Shown here piece by piece: positions 33,400 through 43,069 of a DNA stretch of 64,000 nucleotides. The notes beneath the pieces were generated by a model that searched no databases, was not told the origin of the DNA, and worked only from the letters and a program-made list of their open reading frames with translations. This DNA is from Enoplolaimus lenunculus. Lineage: Eukaryota; Nematoda; Enoplea; Enoplida; Thoracostomopsidae. Positions within the stretch are counted from its first letter, which is position 1, and the number at the start of each line of letters is the position of its first letter. The DNA lies in contig JASANG010000972.1 in assembly GCA_030248215.1 (NCBI GenBank), forward strand, positions 17,486 through 81,485. The letters run 5' to 3'. The position numbers and the translations under genes are program-made.

Positions 33400-34699
33400 C
33401 TGTGTGGTAGGATAAGACCCATACAATGCGATGCAGCTCATTGAGCTAAGCAAGAAAACCACCCTTACTTGGGTCTGTAACTTTTCGTTTCAAAGTTATA
33501 GTCTTTTTTAAGTTTTCGGAATTTTACGTATACATTCGGCGCATAAAGTTATGGCTGGTTGAAGGTTCGAAGATGCTGCATGTATAAGGCGTTAGCGAGC
33601 CGACCTGTCAAAAAGGCAAAAATGTAAATTTTGGAGTTTAAGCCATGAGTGGTACCATTCGATGCAGTACACCCATGCGAATAAGAAAAGCAACCTGACT
33701 TTGGATCAGAAAAGGACATTTAAGGAACTACGGCCGTTTCAAACCCACATTCTGTTCGTCCCGCGTAGATCTATGTGCACTGTTATCGTATTTTAAGGGA
33801 GAATTTGGTGTTTACAGAGCCTGTGAGCTGTTTTCAATTGTGCTAAACTGGCGGGACAGTGGTTCCTGATAGTAGCTTGCGCGTGTATGGGGCGACACCC
33901 TTTTCTCTGATAATTAGTATGGCAGTCTGGCGATGATCAACCTCTGAACCCCCTGAGTTAATTGACGGTATCTTGCGTGCGTGTTTCTTAGGCTTGGCTG
34001 AGGTTTTATTGCGAAACCCTTTAGAAATGATGAAAAATTTCGTTGAAACTATCTTTTGACCTTTTACCAGGAACCGTAGGGTTAAGGGTTTATTGAGTTT
34101 TATACATATATGTACCGTACTCGCTGGCTTTACTGTTTATGTTCTTGTGCTCTCATTGTCGCTTTCGCTGTTAGTCACCGGCAACTCTGTATAGAAACTT
34201 TGTAAGATTTTGAGCCTAGGTTACTATAATAGCAATCCGCCAGTGAGTCGAACTTTTCAGTAGGCCTCTTAAGGTTGTAGGTATGTGTTAACCATTAGAG
34301 CACGAAACTTGCGTGATTATTCAGTCAATCAAATAAGGTAGTTCCGAACGCGGTAGGCCATACTGGATCTAGGCGTTGCTTTATTGAATTTTTTGGTTAA
34401 TTTTTGTGTAACTGCTATATATGGGCTTTCATTTTATGTCGTTTTGCATTGTACTTCTCACCTAATACCATGATATATGATAGTATGTATTAGTTAAAAG
34501 GTGAAATAGGCATTCCGAGATGGAGGGAACGACCCAAATGAAAAGTCACATGTGCGTACTAATGTTTTGGGGAGTTGTACAATCAAGCAAGTCCTACCAA
34601 GAGTGTTCGGGACTGGCATTTGCCCCTCGGTCATGTTGCTCAAATTCAATTCCCCGGCTCACCCCCTTTCGATGTGAGTTCTTGAGATTATGTGCAAAA

Positions 34700-34930
34700 A
34701 CCTCGTTAACCAATCAGCAGCAGCTGGGCGAATTTGTCTTTGTTTTCTCATTGGCGCTTACGGCTGCATTTTACTCATTCAATGATATGGTTCGATCGCG
34801 TTTGTTTCTGAGTATTTTCATTTGCCGTAAACGCTGACCAATGGTGAGTGTCTAAGAAACGGTATATAAACGCGCTGCACGGTTGCACATTTCAGTTCAA
34901 TTTGCCTTTCTTCGGTTTACTCGCAAGCGC
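34700..34930 (+). promoter_or_regulatory. Promoter-like block of the long repeat (diverged copy)
   Basis: CCAAT boxes in both orientations (CCAATCAGC, CATTGGCGC, ACCAATGG) precede GGTATATAAACGC at 34861. About 30 bp downstream lies TTTCAGTTCAA, a TCAGT-type initiator. The same order recurs at 50640-50950. Confidence 0.5.
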
Positions 34931-37079
34931 GAGCAGGGATAGAACAAACCGAGTTTTCGGTGCACTGTATGGCGATACAGTACACTCGAAACTCTCGGGG
35001 CGCTGAATTAAGCCAGGGATAGCGCGAGGTGTGCACCGGGGTTAGGAAACTAGGTAAGGGGGCCAAGTTAGAATGTCCTGAGTTTCACAAAGGGGTGTTG
35101 GTGTAAATTTTTCATTCAAATTGTGCCTGGCGTTCGCGATGACGCAGTACGAATTTTATAGAAATTTTGGACAGGGCTACGTATTTTGCGCAACCTCTGA
35201 GGAGTGTAAATTCAATAAATCTAGGCTCAAAATTTAGTAAATTGCCATGAGCCAAATACGAATCGTTAGGCAATACTGAGAGTATTGATTGTCAACAGAA
35301 GCAGTGAGGCCAAATCTGGGTGATGCTAAACATTAAGGAGCTGTCAAGCAAAAGAGTTAAGGCCCTGTCTGCCTGTAAAATTTTTTGGTATATCCCGTGA
35401 CTTGAGATGATTGTAGCCAAGCCCCAAGAAGCTAAAGTGTGAGGCATACTAGCTCTGTTGAGGCCTAGAGACAGGAATTATAGCGTGGCGGTTAAACTAG
35501 CTGGTTCTATTTGAGACCCTCAATGGAATGAATCAGTGATTAACGCTCCCACATGACCCAGGATAAGTTTAAACTGGGTCTCCAATCCTAGATCATACAG
35601 TACGCACGTGCGATTCTTTAAGGTGTATATTAAGGAAAAGTTCGACGCGTCCAGATACAGGGAGAATGTCCCTAGAAATACGGCTTCAGTAAGCGTATAG
35701 GCCTCATGCCCGTACTTTCGACTAGGCAGACCAGAACCTTGGCAAGGCGAATCTAGGCTTCTCTGCTGTGATTGGACCCGTCCCTCGGGAACATAACGTG
35801 CAAGGCACCAGGAATGGTTAGTCCCTCATATTCGGACCAAGGGGGAAATTGTAAGGCAGTTGACTCATGGTAAGACAATGCCAATTTCATAGAGATACTA
35901 GCCGTTTCCAGTGCCTATCCGCTGAATTTTCTTTCAGCAATTTATCTTTACTACGAAATCTAATTTGATAGCTTGATACTTTGAAACGCACACGGATAGG
36001 ATGGCGGGTTATTCGTATAAAATAACGAATTAAGGTATTTTCAATAGTTCGTTTGTCATGTGAACGGCTTGCAACATTAATAAACCAAAACTTTACACTG
36101 TGTTCAATGTTGAGCCCCGAGCGTTCACAGAAATTCATGGGCTAGAGCCATGGCAGAAATTTTATTATATAAAACAGTACTGGTGCGAATCAGACTGTCT
36201 GATACAAAATAAAACCCCAAAGGCATGGATCGATCCGCCTTTCTGTAATAAGGTTTGATAACCTAAGAAATTAAATTCTTTAGGATCACAATGGATCACC
36301 CGAGAAAGCTACCAACCTCAGAACGAAACAAGTGTTAACCTAAGCATAACTTAAAGACCACTGAGTTTCATTTAGGAATTAGCTGCATCCACACAGTTTG
36401 AATTTTTAATTTGAAATGTTAACCATGGAGACTCATTGTTGGGGGTGCGACTCAATCACGCATACGAGTGTTCCTTATAGCTTAGGTGTACGACGACGTT
36501 GGAATTTTGTGACTCTCAAAACCCAATGTCACGCCAGGGGAATCATCTTCTTCTGGACAAGTAGCTTACTAGGTAGACCCACGGCCGCGGACACCCGTAA
36601 GGAATACCACTCGGATTCGCCCGCAGAGGTACCCGTTGGTCGCAACCGTAACAATATGACGTTCAACTTTTCGTAATACCCGCTATTTATAGCACAATTT
36701 TTCGTATTGACGTCGAATAAACATGACACAAACTTATTCGGGGCTGCCCAGATATCGCGGGAATCGCACATAAACGAACGAGAAAAACATTGGGGATAGT
36801 TTGGATACAAAGTTCTCAGAAATTGAAAACCATCGTGCTCACCATGTAATATTTTAAGGAGTTGGTATTCTAGGGTTAAAATATGACCCATTAACTTGGC
36901 CGGGTCCTATTAACACCGAGTAGCAGGGTGCAGCCCAAAATTCACCCAAACGTCGTCGCCACGTACCCTTAAAGGTCACTAAACGAGCATTTATCGACGA
37001 AGCATAAAGACAGTACGTTACAAGCACAACGAGTCATAACAAAATCAGAACTATTATGTCGATAATCAATGGGGTGTCA

Positions 37080-37490
37080 ATCCAAGTGCTGTCGATGGAA
37101 CCAATCGTTTGGTGAACCCAATCGTTATGACGAGTCCAATGGTTGGAATGAGCCCAATGGTTGCGGTGAGTGCAGTATTTCAGCAGAATCCAATACCTGA
37201 GATAAGTTCAATTACTAAGGGCCAACCCAATCGTTATGACGAACTCACTCGTTGAGGCGGATCGAACATTTTGTGGCAAATCCTATCCTTTGGAGTGATT
37301 CTATTCGGTTGGAGTGAACATAATTGATGATAACCCAATCGCTGAGGTAAAGTCAATATTAGGCTTGATTCTATCTACTAAGGTAAATTCAATCAATGCT
37401 TTAAATCCAGATATTGAGTGGACCCAACCGCTGCGGTAAGTGATATCGTTGAAGCGAACCAATGATTGTGGTGTGCTAACAGACACCAGA
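37080..37490. repeat. GAATCCAATCG-type minisatellite, block 2
   Basis: About 20 degenerate units of 18-22 bp with the theme GTGAACCCAATCGTTATGAC. It ends the diverged long-repeat copy just as block 54610-55080 ends the left arm. Confidence 0.65.
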
Positions 37491-37913
37491 AGTAGCAACA
37501 GATTCTATTAAGATACTGGATTAAGAGATTTTAATTATACTACCGTTGTGTTGTTACGGCATTATACTGTTGCATCATTAGATGATATTAGCCCATAATT
37601 TTAACGTTTGAAGTTACAATTAAGTGCGTTGAATTCTGCTTCTGTCACTACTAACAGTTCGATTAAGTGCATATTGGTCTATGGTTTTTGTTCATTATAC
37701 ACATAGTATTATATGATGTTAAAAAATGTCTTGTCGAATTTCATCAGATTCAGCGTTAGAAGTTGAATACAATATATTACTGACTGACTATATCATACGA
37801 TACTAACATACTCGTGCTTAAAAGATGTGAGGGCAGGGTTTATGTCAGAGTGACGTGAAAACAGTTTCAATTTTTATGGTGCTGGAAATTGAGCTAAAAC
37901 TGCAAATGTCCAA

Positions 37914-38704
37914 TCACAACAAATCCCACCACCACAACGACGACTGACCCAACAACGACTACAATAACTGGCATGACAACAACGGCCGGTCCACCACCAC
38001 AACGACGGGTGCACCAACGACAATAGCAACTGGTCCGACAACACAACAACAACCGGTCCCACCACCACAGCGACGGTTGGACCAACGACGATAGCAACAA
38101 CTGGTCCGACAACGAAAACAACAACAACAACAACCAGTCCTACCACCACTACGATAACTGATCCAACGACGACAACACGTGGCCCTACAACTATAACCGG
38201 TCCTACGACCAAAACGACGACTGGCCGAACAATGACAACAACAACTGGCCCGACAACAACCGGTCCCACTACCACAACGATAGATGCTACCACCCCAACC
38301 ACAACAGGTCCAGCAACGACAACGACTGGTCCGACGACAACAAGTAGCCCTACAACAGCAACAACCGGTCCCACCACCATAACGACGACTGGTCCAACGA
38401 CGACAACAACAACAACTGGTCCGACGACAACAAACAGCCCTCCAACAGCAACAAACGTCAACACTGGTACAACAACGACAAGTCTTACCACCACACCACC
38501 TCAACAACTACCCATAATTACTACAGCAACCACGACTACAACCACTACAACCGCGACAACAACTACAACTACAACGATTACCACAACCACAACAACTACA
38601 ACAAATACGACTACTTTCACAACCAACACAACAACAACTGCTAAAACAACTATAACAACTACCACCACTGCTCCTACCATTACGACTACGACCACCACCC
38701 AAAG
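37914..38704 (+). pseudogene. Duplicated threonine-rich mucin exon
   Basis: Begins ATGTCCAATCACAACA, matching the start of the exon at 28037 (ATGTCCAGTCACAACA) in the same phase; the AG before the exon is AA here, so the acceptor is lost. It reads TTNPTTTTTT and then TTTGP-type repeats, ending in a pure Thr run (TTTTTATTTTTTTITTTTTT). The reading then spills into the GAATCCAATCG minisatellite and stops at 38804. Probably a non-functional paralogue, or a second mucin gene whose earlier exons are not visible. Confidence 0.5.
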
Positions 38705-38709
38705 GGTTG

Positions 38710-38850
38710 GGTTCTATTCAATCAATTCGGGGAATACAATCATCAGTGCGAATCTATTCGCTGGGGTGATTTTAATCGTTGGACTAGATGAATCCAATTA
38801 TTGAGTGAATCCAATCGTTCGGAGCAATCCAATTGTTGTGGAAAACAATA
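38710..38850. repeat. GAATCCAATCG-type minisatellite, block 3
   Basis: Six or seven units (TTGGACTAGATGAATCCAAT, GTGAATCCAATCGTTCGG) directly after the Thr-rich block, repeating the order seen at 29549-29745. Confidence 0.6.
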
Positions 38851-40210
38851 TCAAATTATCCTGTCAGACGCCTTAGGCAATGTCGTAAAGAATTAGAGCT
38901 GGCAGTGAAAAGATGGTAATTGCACTCTAGTTGTTCCTTAGCAACTACAGTATATGATTGACGTAGTTCTGAAAATAAAAATCAAAAGCGTCATAATAAT
39001 GTCGATCACACGTTATTGTTAGTACATCCCGCTCACCGAATGTCCTCTCCCTATCGGAGTTCGATAACTTGTCCACATGCAGTATCGCCGACACCGTTAA
39101 ATTGATATTAGTGTTATAAAGTGGTAGCGACATTGCCATATTTTCCGTAAGCACTATGCGGACATATAGAGTTTTGCAAAAACTCTATTGTCGACATTTA
39201 AACTTTACCACAACAGAACATTGGACACTTTGTACACCTGCGAAACGTAACGGACTCTGCAACTGCCGCTTGGTATATAATTTAACTAGACGTCGGCCTC
39301 TAGCCAGAGGGGCCCAGCCCCCATTTTATACTAGTACTTTCTTCAAAGTTGAGCGCCCTTTCCCTCGCATGTTACGTTGGCTACAGAAAATTTTGAGCGC
39401 CATTTCATTCAGTGGTGCTATCATTCTTTTTGGCGTTTCTTTTGAGTTATATTGCAGTATCCATTACTACGCAGTGTTTTATTTTGGCGCATTGATGTTG
39501 TGTCGGATTTCCTTTTTTGTATCGCTTTCCTACGCAGACAAGGCTCTTAACTGAACTTTGAAATTTTTTGGATTAGCCCTGACTGCCCCACCCCCGTACA
39601 TCTGACTAGAATGCCGTGACTATTTCCTATTACACCGGATTCGACCGGAAATTATATTTTCACCTCCCTCGCTGTTTGACTGGGTAGTGAAGTATTGCAG
39701 CAGATTTTGACTAAAGACAATGCACTGTATAGTGAATGAAGCTATTACAGACTCGCAAAAGTACAGATAGACGCGAGCAATTAGATAGGTGTGTTACCTG
39801 TGCTGGTACAGGGGGGTGAATGGCGTTCGACTAACGGGTTTATATTAGGAGGGTTGATGAGCTGCCGCAATCCAGGTCTCTAGGAGACCCACTCAGCCCT
39901 GACCTCACTTAGGGCCATTTTATAGTAAAACGATTGCGTTACCCTCCCATATCGAAATCGGATAGGAGCCACCTATATCGCACTTCGACAAATACCGTCC
40001 TGAGTCACGTTAATGTGTGTAACTCTGAAAATTAAGGATTGTAATGGTACTGGAGAGAGTTGAGGAAACGCGGTAAAAATGGAGAAAAACGGGGTTGCAA
40101 TGATCAGGTAGTTAGAGAGGGGGAACCGTGCCCATTCAGGAAGCTTGACACAACCTAGTTGCCTTCAGTTCGCCATTAGCCCCGCAGATACCTATATTCT
40201 CTTATCTATG
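38851..40210. other. No gene recognised
   Basis: Sequence at 38998-39040 (ATGTCGATCACACGTTATTGTTAG) resembles the end of the Harbinger-like element at 30040, so a decayed relative may start here. An open frame at 39156-39554 has no family or splice support. Confidence 0.4.
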
Positions 40211-40547
40211 TGTGGCGCACATATTTTGTACATTTGGCTATTAGGCCAATTTGAATATTGAGCGTAATTTCGTATATTTAAATTAGTTTGTGTAGCCAGA
40301 ATATATATTTGGTTGTCAGTCACTTTAGTGGTGTGATGGAAACTTATTACTTTGTATGGCTGTGTTCGTTTTGTCTGGTTCTTTTTGGATTGTTATCTTC
40401 ATATGTTATTCTTAGGTGTATTTGCATTACCCTAATGAAATAAATCACAGTAGCAGAATGTTTACGGTGATATGTCATTGCAACTTTAAATCAGCCTTCT
40501 TCCTAATACTTTGGCTGACCATTACATTATTACCGACTACTATATTT
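40211..40547 (+). repeat. Left long terminal repeat of the Ty3/CsRn1 element
   Basis: Runs from TGTGGCGCACATATTTTG to just before the tRNA-Trp primer site. The first 227 bp are shared with the right repeat; the last 110 bp have no counterpart after 46728, where other sequence follows, so the right repeat is shortened or rearranged. Confidence 0.7.
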
Positions 40548-40559
40548 GGTGACCCCGAC

Positions 40560-41150
40560 GGAGCTTCTGTTCGCAACAAACACGGGCATCAAACCACGGA
40601 GTCAATGCAATATTCAACAAACACGTCATGGCTCAGGGAATCACTGTCCTTATTCACGAATAGGATACTGCTGGGCAATCAATATTCTCGTACGGCCTTG
40701 TACCAAGATGTGTGTTTTGTTTGCTGTCTCACACTGATTGATGTGATAACAATATCGGTCTGGCGATTTTGTATAGCCAATGGTGGAACGGCGCCTGCAG
40801 TGACAATGAAAAGGTCCACGACTGTCCGATATAAACGAAAGATGCATTGTAAGAAAAAGACTGTAAATTTTCATATATTACTACTGTACTTATGTGTACG
40901 TATCATACTGTGCGACCCACCCTTTGGTAAACCTTTTACTATTGGCGTAAATTTTGACCGCGTCCAGATTCTATTTGTCTCATGTGAGCTCGCTCAGACG
41001 CATTCGGCCCGCAGGTTACGAGTATACTCTAGAAATAAAAGGATCAAATTTTCCATTTATAATTCAGGTCGTATATGCTTTAACCAAGCTACTGCCCTAA
41101 GGATTCTTTTGCTGATTGCTGGTGATGTGGAACGGAATCCCGGTCCGCAA
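40560..41150 (+). CDS. N-terminal region of the Ty3/CsRn1 coding part, ending in a 2A-like motif
   Basis: Unrecognised sequence with basic and hydrophobic stretches (NFHILLLYLCVRIILC) that ends in LRILLLIAGDVERNPGP at 41097-41147, the 2A consensus D(V/I)ExNPGP. Motifs of this kind make the ribosome skip a peptide bond, so this region would be released from what follows. Confidence 0.6.
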
Positions 41151-41206
41151 CTCCAGGGTTTAAAGGAAAATCAAGTCAAGCTCTTGCAGTCTGGAAAGGT
41201 TTTTGT

Positions 41207-41560
41207 ATGCAAAAAAGCAGTTTTCAGGCACATCTTGCAAGCGCATTTTCGACTGCCGATGTTCGGGTAGCCCTTGATAATTTGATAGCCTCCAGTAAAA
41301 AAATTGAATCTGCGACTCACAACATTTATGCATATCGTTTTTTCTGTGAACCTGGTTTTGATTCGGGCTATAATCACGATGGAGAGTTTGGTGCTGGCCG
41401 TCGTTTACTAAAAACTCTAGAGCTTACCGGTGCTATAAATGTTGTGGTTTTTGTTACTCGATGGTACGGCGGGGTCCATTTGGGGTCCCACCGTTTTCGT
41501 ATTATCTGTTCTATGGCTAAGGAACTTCTTAAACTCCATTTAAGCGTGCACACTAAGGTG
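41207..41560 (+). CDS. IMPACT/UPF0029 N-terminal domain carried by the Ty3/CsRn1 element
   Basis: About 115 residues that match eukaryotic IMPACT closely: SSFQAHLA, KIESATHNIYAYRFF, HDGEFGAGRRLL, NVVVFVTRWYGGVHLG and HRFRIICSMAKELL. In IMPACT proteins (YIH1 in yeast) this ancient domain follows an RWD domain; the full protein restrains the GCN2 kinase by competing for GCN1. Here there is no RWD domain. The spacing of the conserved blocks equals human IMPACT within a few residues, and the eukaryotic rather than bacterial YigZ form is seen. It lies between the two 2A-like motifs, so it would be released as its own protein. Host gene capture is an inference. Confidence 0.85.
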
Positions 41561-41989
41561 TATAAAAGCAAGGTCAAGGACACAAACATTGTTCCTAAAA
41601 TACAGTTACCAAGAGTAGCGGACAAAATGCTGAAACAAAATACCGAAGCTAACCGGAAATCATATAGTAGCCAGAAATCATCTTTTGAAATCACCTTTTG
41701 CAGCAATCCTGCTGCATCCTCTATTAAAAAAGTTAATCCACGACAGTTAATCCAACGCACGACAATGCGCCAACATGCCCACTTACAATCGATATCTTCA
41801 CTACCAAATTCTCTATTTTCGGGATTCTTATTTAGAATTAGGTTATATTTAGTTTACCTTATAGTTTTAATCCTATGCATACGTTTCTCAACCTGTGCAT
41901 CAACTCGGTCTTCGATGCCTGATTCACACTCGGGGGATAGTATTCGGTGCTCGGACGTGGCGGGTATTAGTTCTCGCCACGCTAGTGGG

Positions 41990-42037
41990 TTGCGGCTATT
42001 GCTATTGATTGCAGGCATTGAGCCTAATCCGGGGCCA
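41990..42037 (+). other. Second 2A-like motif
   Basis: Codes for LRLLLLIAGIEPNPGP, a 2A-like end with a hydrophobic lead, just before the Gag part. It differs from the first motif (IEPNPGP in place of DVERNPGP); the Asp of the strict consensus is Gly-Ile here. Some 2A-like sequences in retroelements have this form. Confidence 0.65.
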
Positions 42038-43003
42038 CATAAATGGGATGTGTCTACTCTCGATAAATATAATAAAGAAATTCTAGCTAGGGCACTTCAA
42101 CTCATTTTTGAGCATGATGCCGATTTTGCAATGCCAGGAACAAAACGGTTGATTTGCAACACTCTAGCGGAGTTACCACAGGGTGTTGTTAATGTTGCTC
42201 TGAAGTGGGCAGAAAGCGGACAGAAGTCGCTGGAGGATAATTCTGCCGATTGCAACGCTCGATTACCCAAATTACCAGATTTCTACGAACGAGTCGCACG
42301 GGTTTGGTTCACTCAGATTGAACCACTTATTGAAGGCCTCTCTGATAGTTTAAAGAGAAACGCGTTGCTTAACGCACTGCCTACTAATGTGATGATTGAT
42401 AGCGGAACTAAGGCCACGGACACTTACGCAGAAATAAAAGACTGCGTTCTAAAATTTTTTGGCCAGAGCGAGGAAATGCAACTACGTAGGTTATTAGAGC
42501 AGCATGTCTTGGGTGATCGGAAACATTCTGTTTTACTACGTCACCTTCAGGGAAAAGCCCCCGGCCATGCTGACCTGGTTAAATATCGGTTCATGGCAGC
42601 CCTTCCTGAAAAAGTGAGAATCTCGCTAGCTGTTGTCGACGACGTTGATATAGAAAAGCTAGCGAGTCTTGCGGATAAAATTTTAGAACAACTCTCACCT
42701 GAACTGTCCAAAGACCCTTGTGTGACTTCAGTTACCAGTACCAACCCAGAAAAAACAGATAGCACCTTGCAATTGCAAATGCAAGAAATGTCCAACTGTA
42801 TAGCGCATCTCAGCAAGCAAATGACTGATTTGAATCGGTCACGACAACATTTTCGGAAAAATAGGCAAAGGTTTCCCCGAAGAAACCGCTCAAACTCTGC
42901 TTATAACTCAAGTTCTCGACATAGGATCAGTTCAAACCGGCAATTTTGTTTTTACCACGCAAAGTTTGGGCCACTAGCGCGAAAGTGCGTTAAGCCTTGT
43001 GAT
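42038..43003 (+). CDS. gag: Gag of the Ty3/CsRn1 element
   Basis: Capsid-type sequence with LPKLPDFYERVARVWFTQIE and LRRLLEQHVLGDRKHS, the conserved pattern of CsRn1-group Gag proteins. It ends in a basic tail and the group's own zinc motif, CFYHAKFGPLARKCVKPC (C-x2-H-x9-C-x3-C), at about 42947-43000. Gag forms the particle and packages the RNA. Confidence 0.8.
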
Positions 43004-43069
43004 TGGGTAATAAGATCGGGAAACGCAAATTCTCCGGCTCCAAAGCGACAGGAGCCGGAGTAAACACAG

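Larger units (their letters stand above)
33400..37490 (+). repeat. Diverged copy of the long non-coding repeat found in the palindrome arms
   Basis: Collinear matches to the left arm. 33430 (GAGCTAAGCAAGAAAACCAC) matches about 47960 and 48130; 34860-35000 (TATATAAACGC and GGTGCACTGTATGGCGA) matches 50880-51010; 35290-35420 matches 51340-51450; 36220-36660 (ATGGATCGATCCGCCTTT and GGTACCCGTTG) matches 53030-53450; 36846-36890 matches 54360-54400. It lacks the MITEs present in the arms, so it records the state before those insertions, or a separate lineage. No protein-coding gene is evident. Confidence 0.65.

Noticed and set aside
34520-34837. Plus-strand frame of 105 codons
   Set aside because: Overlaps the CCAAT-box and TATA region of the long repeat and is not kept in the arms.
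36700-36770. Possible sixth copy of the CATATG MITE
   Set aside because: TTGACGTCGAATAAACATG and GGGGCTGCCCAGA resemble the MITE's end region, but no second end or palindromes could be found.
38998-39040. Second Harbinger-like element
   Set aside because: Only one end resembles the 30040 element; no matching opposite end was seen.
41207-41560. Bacterial YigZ contamination as source of the UPF0029 match
   Set aside because: The motifs (SATHNIYAYR, RWYGGVHLG) are of the eukaryotic IMPACT form and the domain sits in a continuous reading with the retrotransposon's Gag.
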